Shown here piece by piece: positions 47,648-54,560 of a stretch of 64,000 nt of DNA (positions are counted from its first letter, which is position 1; each line of letters starts with the position of its first letter). Where the stretch lies: assembly GCA_017399915.1 (NCBI GenBank), contig JAFQAS010000059.1:51683-115682 (forward strand), written 5' to 3'. Origin of the DNA: Muribaculaceae bacterium (GTDB lineage: Bacteria > Bacteroidota > Bacteroidia > Bacteroidales > Muribaculaceae). The translations under genes were made by a program, and so were the position numbers. The notes under the pieces are model-generated. The model searched no databases, was not told the origin of the DNA, and saw only the letters and a program-made list of their open reading frames with translations.

Positions 47648-48142
47648 TTAGAGGCTAAGAGCCTGTTCTAATGTTTGAACCGATGGGTTTGTCGCTATTA
47701 TACGACCCGTGGGGTCTATCAGTAGCGTGTTATATCCATCTTCAAGGTGAAATGTTTCTTTAATTTGTTTTGCTTCTTCACCTTTAATATTAAATTGTGC
47801 TATTGCATTTAGATTGTCACGACGAACAGTTTCTTTAAAAAGATTATTGTTCTGATCGAAATTAATCGAGATGTGGCAAATTTGTTCTTTATTTGCGACA
47901 TTTTTCACAAATGCCGAATACTCATTACAAGCAACACGCGAAATCCCATCGGTAGATGCCCAAAAAGTGAGTAAAACGTGTTTCCCTTTATACATATCGA
48001 GAGATATATTTTCATTCCCGTTTGAAATCGTTAATGATGGGACTATATAGCCTTCACTGGCATCAACAACTTTGTCGGGGTAAGCAGAGAATAACGTAAG
48101 AACAATAGCAAAGAACACAACAAATTTAATTGTTTTCTTCAT
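47648..48142 (-). CDS. Exported thioredoxin-like (TlpA/AhpC-TSA) protein lacking CxxC
   Basis: 164 residues with a signal peptide (about 1-20). The region 'YKGKHVLLTFWASTDGISRVACNEY' aligns with the TlpA active-site helix, but the redox CxxC is replaced by STDG, with only one Cys remaining five to six residues later. 'GYNTLLIDPTGRIIATNPS' keeps the cis-Pro-containing strand region of the fold, although the Pro itself appears shifted. Thus it has the thioredoxin fold and probably no disulfide exchange. It may be a binding or chaperone version. The transcript has an unusual structured leader of about 120 bases, described separately. Confidence 0.8.
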   Translation of the reverse strand: MKKTIKFVVFFAIVLTLFSAYPDKVVDASEGYIVPSLTISNGNENISLDMYKGKHVLLTFWASTDGISRVACNEYSAFVKNVANKEQICHISINFDQNNNLFKETVRRDNLNAIAQFNIKGEEAKQIKETFHLEDGYNTLLIDPTGRIIATNPSVQTLEQALSL

Positions 48143-48260
48143 TAAGATTCTGTTTAGTTCTACAAAAAGAATCTTCTAAAATAATACATAATTAATAGAA
48201 GATCCGTGTCGATTTTCGACGAAGGTTTCATCTCTATGAATACCTGGTTTCATAAAACCG
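48143..48260 (-). promoter_or_regulatory. Structured 5' leader with mutually exclusive helices
   Basis: The predicted transcript starts near 48260 and reaches the ATG at 48142. It opens with a hairpin (ggttt/aaacc, 48246-48259), then a 5-bp hairpin (gtcga/tcgac, 48208-48220). Segment A (48196-48203) can pair with segment B (48171-48178) over 8 perfect bases. Segment B shifted by three bases (48168-48175) can instead pair with segment C (48144-48151), also 8 perfect bases. C ends one base before the ATG. A:B and B:C exclude each other, the layout of a translational switch. No known riboswitch class is recognised. Confidence 0.5.
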
Positions 48261-48263
48261 ATG

Positions 48264-48294
48264 CAAAGGTACGAATTTTATCTCAATTTACCAA
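48264..48294 (-). promoter_or_regulatory. Promoter of the TlpA-like gene
   Basis: On the minus strand TACCTTTG (48271-48264) with TTTGG/TTG at 48294-48292, 20 bases apart. One of the best promoters in the window. Confidence 0.8.
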
Positions 48295-48370
48295 ATTTCA
48301 ATATTTTAGCAATCTTGTTATGTAATCAGGCGGATAATATATAGTGAAAAGATGAATAAATTTTGAGTTC

Positions 48371-48407
48371 AAAAAAGGGTGTGTCATTAGTTTAGACACA
48401 CCCTTTA
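48371..48407 (-). terminator. Terminator of the L,D-transpeptidase gene
   Basis: aaagggtgtgtc (48374-48385) pairs with gacacaccctttt on the other side of a nine-base loop; the minus-strand RNA ends in six U residues. Confidence 0.93.
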
Positions 48408-48410
48408 TGA

Positions 48411-49508
48411 TTATTCAGTAGTTGCAGGAACAACTGGAGTAGGTTCTTTTTTTGGAGCCGGAGTAGGTTCTTGTTTGGGTTCAGCACTAGGAGTCGTAGG
48501 AGTTGGAGTGCTGCTTGGTGCTTCGACCTTTTTAGCCGGCTCTTCAGGTGTTGCGATTGGAGGAACTGGCTCTATTGAAGAATCGGTAGTAGGAGCTGTA
48601 GTATTTTGCTCTGTTTTGGTTGTATCTTTTTGTTTCGCTGCTGTTTTAGTCGTTGTTGTAACCTTGTTTTCTTTTTTCTTGGTTGAAGTTTGAACCTCTA
48701 TAATATCTTTTGGTTTATCTCCAGGGATATTAGGAATATTCAACATAGGCATTTTTACACCATTTTTTTCATTAACGGCTTTGTCCCTAGGCCCGGGATT
48801 GACAATAATAGGCATCCCTTTATCAACATACTTAACTAATTCAAGAACATTCTCGTTTTGAATACGAATACAACCATGGCTACAACGATTCCCAATAGAG
48901 TAACGAGCCCCGGTGCCGTGTATGCCAATTTGAGGGCAAACACGTATAAATCGAGGACCAAATTGTCCTCTTCGAGGAGATGTTACTCCCCAATCATTAG
49001 TGTATAGCCAATCGGTGCTGTCATACCAACCTCCACATTTGAATATTCCTTCAGGAGTGCGAGAATCGGCTTTTCCTTGTTTATGTCCATAGTTTCGACC
49101 GCATGCCATTTTATAGTGCAACTTTAGATTTCCGTATTTATCATATAGAAGAACATGCATTGAACCCTTATCAACGATAATGAAATGATCGAATTTATTA
49201 TTTATAAGTACTTGTGCATAAGGGAGATGTTGTTCGACAATACTTGGAATAATGCCTGATGAGTACTTGTCCCAATAACCCGATGTTTTCATATAGTTGA
49301 TTGCTTGTTGAGCCGTGCAGTTTTTAGGCAATGAATCTCTTGTCTTTGCCGTTTCACGTTGTTTTTCAATAATTGCAGTTGAATCGACTTGGGTAATAGT
49401 GTCGGAAACCGTATTTAGAGTCTTTGTGTCGGTTTGGGCGTTATTCCCACACGACACAATATTAGTAATTAAAAAGATAGTTGCTAAAGTTGATAAGAAT
49501 GATTTCAT
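48411..49508 (-). CDS. L,D-transpeptidase (YkuD) lipoprotein
   Basis: 365 residues from the ATG at 49508, which starts a signal peptide ending in a lipobox TNIVSC. An earlier in-frame ATG adds a 16-residue leader and is unlikely. The YkuD domain (about 115-225) contains IHGTGARYSIGNRCSHGCIR with His197 and catalytic Cys213. It crosslinks peptidoglycan 3-3 or attaches proteins to it in the periplasm. The last ~110 residues are a Pro/Thr/Glu/Lys-rich, low-complexity tail with repeats such as PTPTTPSAEPKQEPTPAPKK, perhaps a cell-wall spacer. It is a single-gene unit. Confidence 0.94.
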   Translation of the reverse strand: MKSFLSTLATIFLITNIVSCGNNAQTDTKTLNTVSDTITQVDSTAIIEKQRETAKTRDSLPKNCTAQQAINYMKTSGYWDKYSSGIIPSIVEQHLPYAQVLINNKFDHFIIVDKGSMHVLLYDKYGNLKLHYKMACGRNYGHKQGKADSRTPEGIFKCGGWYDSTDWLYTNDWGVTSPRRGQFGPRFIRVCPQIGIHGTGARYSIGNRCSHGCIRIQNENVLELVKYVDKGMPIIVNPGPRDKAVNEKNGVKMPMLNIPNIPGDKPKDIIEVQTSTKKKENKVTTTTKTAAKQKDTTKTEQNTTAPTTDSSIEPVPPIATPEEPAKKVEAPSSTPTPTTPSAEPKQEPTPAPKKEPTPVVPATTE

Positions 49509-49633
49509 TATTGATATAATTGTTTGTATATGTAGATATTGCAAAAATGCCCACAAAATTACATCAAAAATATAATATAACCAAAATATAGTCTTGTATT
49601 ATGTAAAAAAATGCAAAATAAAAAGATTTGCAT

Positions 49634-49674
49634 CAAAAAATGCCTCTTTGGGCAAGGTCTTATCCGGCAGAGGC
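49634..49674 (-). terminator. Terminator overlapping the end of the LptF/G gene
   Basis: agaggc (49669-49674, inside the last codons) pairs with gcctct (49642-49647); the minus-strand RNA continues ATTTTTTG. The hairpin's first arm is coding and spans the stop codon. Confidence 0.7.
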
Positions 49675-50739
49675 TTTTCGATAAAGTACAACAGCGATAA
49701 TTGTAAATACCAAATTGGGAATCCACATTGCAACCATAGGAGATGTTAGGCCTGATACAGCAAATGAAGACGTTACAGTCATGAATAATATGTAACTAAA
49801 ACTAAGAACAAGTCCTATACCAATGTTTAATCCCATACCTCCCTTTACTTTTTTTGATGATAGTGACATGCCTATAATAGTGAGGATAAACGCAGCGGCA
49901 CACATAGCATACCTTTTTTCATTCTCGATTTCAAATGATTTAATATTTGCCACGCCACGATCTTTTTGTCGAGAGATATATTCACGTAACTCGGGAGAAG
50001 TCATCTTTTCGTGGTCATTTTTAGCAATAAGGAAATCGCGAGGTTCAAAAGAGATTAGAGTGTCAAGCTTCTTGCCCGAGGTTATTTTTTCTCGTTTTTC
50101 TAAAAAATCACGGATCTCGTAATCTCGTACTTGCCAATTATAAGCAGTATCCCATTTAATTGTTTGTGCTGTTAAACGCGATTTGAGTTTTTTATTTTCA
50201 AATGATTCGAGTGAGAATTTATATCCGGTTTTGTTTGTGTTGTCATATCTGCTCATATATGCAATTTGGCCTGGTGCCACTTGTAGCATAATATTGTTAC
50301 CATAGTCAACACGTCGATTCTTTACATATTTGTTAGTAAAGTCAATTCGCTCGATATTTGCGGGGGGAATGATATAGGCACTCAATACATATGAACTTAT
50401 AGCAATCACTAATGCCGATAGTAAATAGGGTCGTAGCAGGCGACGATAACTCATTCCACTCGAAAGCATTGCAATGATTTCTGAGTTGTCGGCAAGCTTT
50501 GATGTGAAAAAGATTACGGCAATAAATGTGAATAATGGACTAAACTGGTTGGCAAAGTAGGGTAGAAAGTTGATAAAATAATCAAAAATTGTTTCATCGA
50601 GAGGGGCTTTGATAAAAGCATCGAGCTTTTCATTGATATCAAACATTATTGTAATCGCCAAAATCAGAATAATGGCGAATACATAAGTCCCAAGGAATTT
50701 CTTGATTATATATTTGTCTATTTTGCCAAAAAACTTCAT
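49660..50739 (-). CDS. LptF/LptG (YjgP/YjgQ) family permease
   Basis: 359 residues with six membrane helices in a 3+3 pattern and a periplasmic beta-jellyroll-like domain between them (about 130-270). The N-terminus 'KIDKYIIKKFLGTYVFAIIL' and the C-terminal helices ('RYAMCAAAFILTIIGMSLSS', 'GLVLSFSYILFMTVTSSFAV') are typical. It is a membrane subunit of the LptB2FG exporter that pulls lipopolysaccharide out of the inner membrane. F and G cannot be told apart by eye. It follows tgt with a 16-base gap, a pairing common in Bacteroidetes as I recall. Confidence 0.93.
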   Translation of the reverse strand: MKFFGKIDKYIIKKFLGTYVFAIILILAITIMFDINEKLDAFIKAPLDETIFDYFINFLPYFANQFSPLFTFIAVIFFTSKLADNSEIIAMLSSGMSYRRLLRPYLLSALVIAISSYVLSAYIIPPANIERIDFTNKYVKNRRVDYGNNIMLQVAPGQIAYMSRYDNTNKTGYKFSLESFENKKLKSRLTAQTIKWDTAYNWQVRDYEIRDFLEKREKITSGKKLDTLISFEPRDFLIAKNDHEKMTSPELREYISRQKDRGVANIKSFEIENEKRYAMCAAAFILTIIGMSLSSKKVKGGMGLNIGIGLVLSFSYILFMTVTSSFAVSGLTSPMVAMWIPNLVFTIIAVVLYRKASAG

Positions 50740-50755
50740 CTCTATTTAATCGGGA

Positions 50756-51886
50756 TTATAGTCGACGTGTTACACGTTCAACCACTTCGTTTTTCCAAGT
50801 TTTAAAATCGCCTTCTAATATATGGCGACGAGCCTCACCGACAAGCCATAGGTAGAATGCAAGATTGTGAATTGATGCAATTTGCATCGCTAAAATCTCT
50901 TGGCTAATGAATAAGTGGCGAAGATATGCTTTGCTATACATGCGGTCAACGTAGCTTGGCCCATCTTCTTGGATAGGGCTGAAGTCGTTTGCCCATTTCT
51001 TATTTCGCATATTCATTATACCATGTGCCGTGAAGAGCATACCGTTGCGACCATTACGAGTGGGCATCACACAATCCATCATATCAACACCTCGGTCAAT
51101 CGCCTCAAGTATGTTGGCGGGTGTGCCTACTCCCATAAGATAACGCGGCTTGTCTTTAGGCAAAATTTCATTTACTACCTCAATCATGTCATACATCACT
51201 TCGGCAGGTTCTCCAACAGCAAGACCTCCAATGGCATTTCCATCGGCACCAAGCTCAGCTACGGTTTGAGCCGATTGGCGGCGAAGGTCGGGGTATGTGC
51301 ATCCTTGTACAATTGGGAAATATGCTTGTGAATAGCCATATTTACCTTCGGTTTCTTTATAATGCTTCCACCCACGCATTAACCATCGGGTAGTTAGTCC
51401 GAGAGATTTTTTTGCATAATCATAATCGGCAGTACCCGGAGGACATTCGTCGAGTTGCATCATAATGTCAGAACCAATCGATCGTTGAATATCAACAACA
51501 TTCTCAGGAGTAAACAAATGTTTACTACCGTCAATATGACTACGGAAATATGCACCCTCTTCTTTTAACTTTCTATTAGCGGAAAGTGAAAACACTTGAA
51601 ATCCACCACTATCGGTAAGTATAGGACGATCCCAACCATTAAATTTATGAAGACCTCCGGCTTGTTCGAGTATTTCAATTCCGGGACGAAGGTATAAATG
51701 ATATGTGTTGCCCAAAATTATTTGAGCTTTCACATCTTCTTTCATTTCATGCATGTGCACGGCTTTTATCGCACCAAGAGTCCCCACAGGCATAAAAATA
51801 GGAGTTTCTATTTTTCCGTGGTCGGTAGTGATAATTCCTGCGCGCGCTTCGCTGTTATTTGCTGTAGCTTGTAGTAAAAAATCCAT
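50756..51886 (-). CDS. tgt: tRNA-guanine (queuine) transglycosylase
   Basis: 376 residues, the standard bacterial length. Motifs are PVGTLGAIKAVHMHE, 'ILTDSGGFQVFSLS' with the catalytic/substrate Asp, 'GGLAVGEPAEVMYDM', and 'DCVMPTRNGRNGMLFT' with the nucleophilic Asp. It exchanges guanine-34 of GUN-anticodon tRNAs for preQ1. The usual four zinc ligands near the C-terminus are not all visible: the region around residue 310 reads 'EDGPSYVDRMYSKAYLRHLF', with Cys residues replaced. The gene's -7 element lies only 8 bases from the ATG, leaving a leader of about 4 bases. Confidence 0.95.
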   Translation of the reverse strand: MDFLLQATANNSEARAGIITTDHGKIETPIFMPVGTLGAIKAVHMHEMKEDVKAQIILGNTYHLYLRPGIEILEQAGGLHKFNGWDRPILTDSGGFQVFSLSANRKLKEEGAYFRSHIDGSKHLFTPENVVDIQRSIGSDIMMQLDECPPGTADYDYAKKSLGLTTRWLMRGWKHYKETEGKYGYSQAYFPIVQGCTYPDLRRQSAQTVAELGADGNAIGGLAVGEPAEVMYDMIEVVNEILPKDKPRYLMGVGTPANILEAIDRGVDMMDCVMPTRNGRNGMLFTAHGIMNMRNKKWANDFSPIQEDGPSYVDRMYSKAYLRHLFISQEILAMQIASIHNLAFYLWLVGEARRHILEGDFKTWKNEVVERVTRRL

Positions 51887-51893
51887 ATCTCTG

Positions 51894-51901
51894 CAAAGTT
51901 A
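51894..51901 (-). promoter_or_regulatory. -7 element of tgt
   Basis: TAACTTTG on the minus strand. The predicted transcription start is near 51890, about 4 bases before the ATG. No good -33 box. Confidence 0.6.
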
Positions 51902-51955
51902 CGGCAAAATATCCATATATCACCCATTTTATGGGTTTATAAGTGTAAAAAACAT

Positions 51956-52831
51956 CTAAATGCGTTCAATAACTGTTGCGATAAGATCTTTTATTGCCGT
52001 TTTGTAGTTGGGGGTAGCATCATGATTCATGCGATTAGCGATAATAGAGCACACAGTCATTGCTTTATGCCCGAGCATTTTGGCAAAACCTTGTAACGGA
52101 GCGCTTTCCATTTCATAATTAGTGATTTTTCGTCCGTTATAACGGAAATTTTCTATCAGTCCGTTTAGCTCGGGGTGCGCGAGAGGCAAACGAAGTTCGC
52201 GCCCTTGAGGACCATAAAATCCAACTGCAGATATTGTATTTCCTCTCACCATATCATCTCCGCCAATTTGAGCAACGAGTTCTTTATCAGCATCTACAAC
52301 GTATGGTTTCGCCCACAACGGATTCCAATCAACTGTATCACAAAATGCTTGTTCAAAACCAAGGTCAGCAACGTTGTTCCTATCAGCGTAATAATTTAAA
52401 ACACCATCAAACCCAATCGCCTTTTCGGCAATAACAGGGGTGCCAAGTTTTAATTCGGGTTGAAGGGCTCCCGATGTGCCTATTCTCACCATTGTGAGTG
52501 TTCGATGGGTATCTTTTACTTGGCGAGTCTTAAAATCGATATTTGCAAGCGCGTCAAGCTCATTAATCACGATATCCATATTATCCGGACCTATGCCATG
52601 GCTTAATGCCATGATAGGTTTTCCTTTGTATGTGCCACCTATTGTGTGAAATTCACGAGATGAAACTTCAAATGTTTTTGTGTCGAAAAATGAAGCAATC
52701 ATATCAACTCGTCCGGGATCGCCACATAGGATAATTCGATCAGTTAATTGGTCGGGGTGTATATGTAGATGGAAAATTGTTCCATCGGGATTGATAATCA
52801 TTTCTGATTCGCTAATAATCTTTTTTGTCAT
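51956..52831 (-). CDS. Nucleoside phosphorylase (uridine phosphorylase-like)
   Basis: 291 residues. The phosphate-binding ILCGDPGRVDMIASFF near the N-terminus and the 'SHGIGPDNMDIVINELDALA' and 'VRIGTSGALQPELKLGTPVI' blocks place it in the PNP/UDP family, trimeric or hexameric enzymes of nucleoside salvage. The late 'NYEMESAPLQGFAKMLGHKA' corresponds to the ribose-binding EME motif. Uridine is the likely substrate from the COG2820-like layout, but purine nucleosides cannot be excluded. It follows dprA by 52 bases on the same strand. Confidence 0.92.
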   Translation of the reverse strand: MTKKIISESEMIINPDGTIFHLHIHPDQLTDRIILCGDPGRVDMIASFFDTKTFEVSSREFHTIGGTYKGKPIMALSHGIGPDNMDIVINELDALANIDFKTRQVKDTHRTLTMVRIGTSGALQPELKLGTPVIAEKAIGFDGVLNYYADRNNVADLGFEQAFCDTVDWNPLWAKPYVVDADKELVAQIGGDDMVRGNTISAVGFYGPQGRELRLPLAHPELNGLIENFRYNGRKITNYEMESAPLQGFAKMLGHKAMTVCSIIANRMNHDATPNYKTAIKDLIATVIERI

Positions 52832-52883
52832 GGTTGTATAATTTGTTGGTTAATTTTAAATACAAATTAATAATGTGTAATGT

Positions 52884-53990
52884 TTATGATAAGTCATACC
52901 TCCCGCCGGGATAGTTTGCTATTAATCCTTTAAATTCCATATCAATAAGAGTTGATGTGAGCTTTGATATGGAGATCTCTGTCCCTATTGATATTTCATT
53001 TATAGATGATAGAGGATTTTCTCCAATGAAATCGATTATTATTTGCTCTTCTTCATTGAGGTCGGCAAACATTTCACATTGTTCTCCCTCTTCGGGTTTA
53101 GCCGTCCATCTCATCACATCAATCACATCTTGAGCCGATGTGATGAGCGCTCCTCGTCCCGATGCAATTAGTCTATTACAACCTTGGCTATATGGATCGT
53201 TTGCTCTTCCCGGGAGAGCTAATACATCTCGATTGTATCCGTCAGCTATTCCGGCAGTAACGATTGCTCCACCTTTTTCGGCCGATTCTGCAACGATGAT
53301 ACAATCACATAGTCCGGCAACAATACGATTGCGAGCCAAGAAATTACCTCGGTGAATGTTGTCGGTAGATGTGTAATCGGTAATGAGCATGCCATTTTGT
53401 TTTATCATTTCAGCCGCCACATTGCGATGAGCTGCAGGGTATATCGTGTTTAATCCATGAGCAAGCACGGCAATGGTTGGAATTTCGTTTTTAAGAGCTG
53501 CGCGATGTGCTGCGATGTCGATTCCATAGGCTAACCCGCTTACAATGATTATATTATCAAGTCGCTTTGCAAGCCCTTCAATGATTCGCTCGGTCATTTC
53601 TACTCCATAATGAGTCGCATGGCGAGTGCCTACAACACTTATTATGTGAGAGCTGTTTAAATCGCAGTTGCCTAATGTATAGAGCATCAATGGAGCATCA
53701 TCGCAATCTAATAATCGTTGTGGATAGTTTGCATCTTTGAAGTAGATGGGAGAGATATTGTTTTTATTGATAAAATCGACTTCTTTACGGGCTTTATCTA
53801 ATAATTGATGGCGGTAAGAGTCGTCGGTAAATTTAGTTTTATTACCAATTTGCATTTCAAGCAATCTTGAAGAAGCACTGAAAAATTCTTCTTCGCTACC
53901 TATTCTCGACAATAATTCATCTGCAATAACGCGATTATTGCCACGTATGAGAGAAAATGCAATGCGATATGTCAGCTCTTTGTCAAGCAT
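52884..53990 (-). CDS. dprA: DNA-processing protein DprA
   Basis: 368 residues. An N-terminal helix-hairpin-helix/SAM-like part (about 1-75), the Rossmann DNA-processing core (about 80-290, 'ISVVGTRHATHYGVEMTERI', 'IVSGLAYGIDIAAHRAAL', 'VAESAEKGGAIVTAGIADGY', 'RDVLALPGRANDPYSQG') and a C-terminal winged helix (about 305-365) follow the family order. DprA loads RecA onto incoming single-stranded DNA in transformation. Its gene is 3 bases from the thioesterase stop; comEC is 8 kb away on the same strand. Both genes suggest that DNA uptake machinery exists, but other competence genes are outside the window. Confidence 0.95.
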   Translation of the reverse strand: MLDKELTYRIAFSLIRGNNRVIADELLSRIGSEEEFFSASSRLLEMQIGNKTKFTDDSYRHQLLDKARKEVDFINKNNISPIYFKDANYPQRLLDCDDAPLMLYTLGNCDLNSSHIISVVGTRHATHYGVEMTERIIEGLAKRLDNIIIVSGLAYGIDIAAHRAALKNEIPTIAVLAHGLNTIYPAAHRNVAAEMIKQNGMLITDYTSTDNIHRGNFLARNRIVAGLCDCIIVAESAEKGGAIVTAGIADGYNRDVLALPGRANDPYSQGCNRLIASGRGALITSAQDVIDVMRWTAKPEEGEQCEMFADLNEEEQIIIDFIGENPLSSINEISIGTEISISKLTSTLIDMEFKGLIANYPGGRYDLS

Positions 53991-53993
53991 TAG

Positions 53994-54401
53994 TTATAAA
54001 TATTTCTCGAATTTTTGAGCGAGTAATTCACCTCTGCCTAATCGCCCGTTTTCAAGACAAGCGACAGTTACGATTGATTTAACGACGGGGGTGCCATCGG
54101 GTTTGTATATGTCTTGTTGGAAAATAAATCGTGCCCCTTTGCGAGAGATATTGAGTTTGCTAATCATCTCTTCGCCTAATCCTAATGGAGTGAGGTATTC
54201 TATCTCCACTTTGCGGAGCACCGGATCAATCCCTTGCGAATGCATTTCACGAAATGTAAAACCGGCAAATTGGCAAAACTCATGGCGAGTGTGCTCAAGA
54301 TAATGAAGATAGTTGGCATTATTTACAATTCCCTCAGCATCGACTTCATAATCTCTCACCTTTATAGGTAATTCAAACACATATTTATCAATATTTTCCA
54401 T
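53994..54401 (-). CDS. Acyl-CoA thioesterase (4HBT/YbgC family)
   Basis: 135 residues from the ATG at 54401; an ATG at 54410 would add three residues. The hot-dog fold is shown by 'PIKVRDYEVDAEGIVNNANY', with the catalytic Asp (DAEGIVNN), and 'YLHYLEHTRHEFCQFAGF'. It cleaves acyl-CoA or acyl-ACP thioesters in the cytoplasm. It leads an operon with dprA and probably the nucleoside phosphorylase. A near match to the -7 box (TATCTTTA) lies at 54421-54428 on the minus strand. Confidence 0.9.
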   Translation of the reverse strand: MENIDKYVFELPIKVRDYEVDAEGIVNNANYLHYLEHTRHEFCQFAGFTFREMHSQGIDPVLRKVEIEYLTPLGLGEEMISKLNISRKGARFIFQQDIYKPDGTPVVKSIVTVACLENGRLGRGELLAQKFEKYL

Positions 54402-54504
54402 TATAATCATTTTAAAAAGGTAAAGATATAAAATTTACACGTCCAAATCAAGCTATTTTCCTTAAAAGAGATTAACAATATTACTAAAATGTCAATGACT
54501 GGGT

Positions 54505-54540
54505 AAAAGAAAAGGGAACCACTATATTGCAGTTCCCTAT
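54505..54540 (-). terminator. Terminator of the C10 peptidase gene
   Basis: agggaac (54513-54519) pairs with gttccct (54532-54538); the minus-strand RNA then reads TTTTCTTTT. Confidence 0.8.
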
Positions 54541-54560
54541 ATAATTAGTGCCTATAATAT

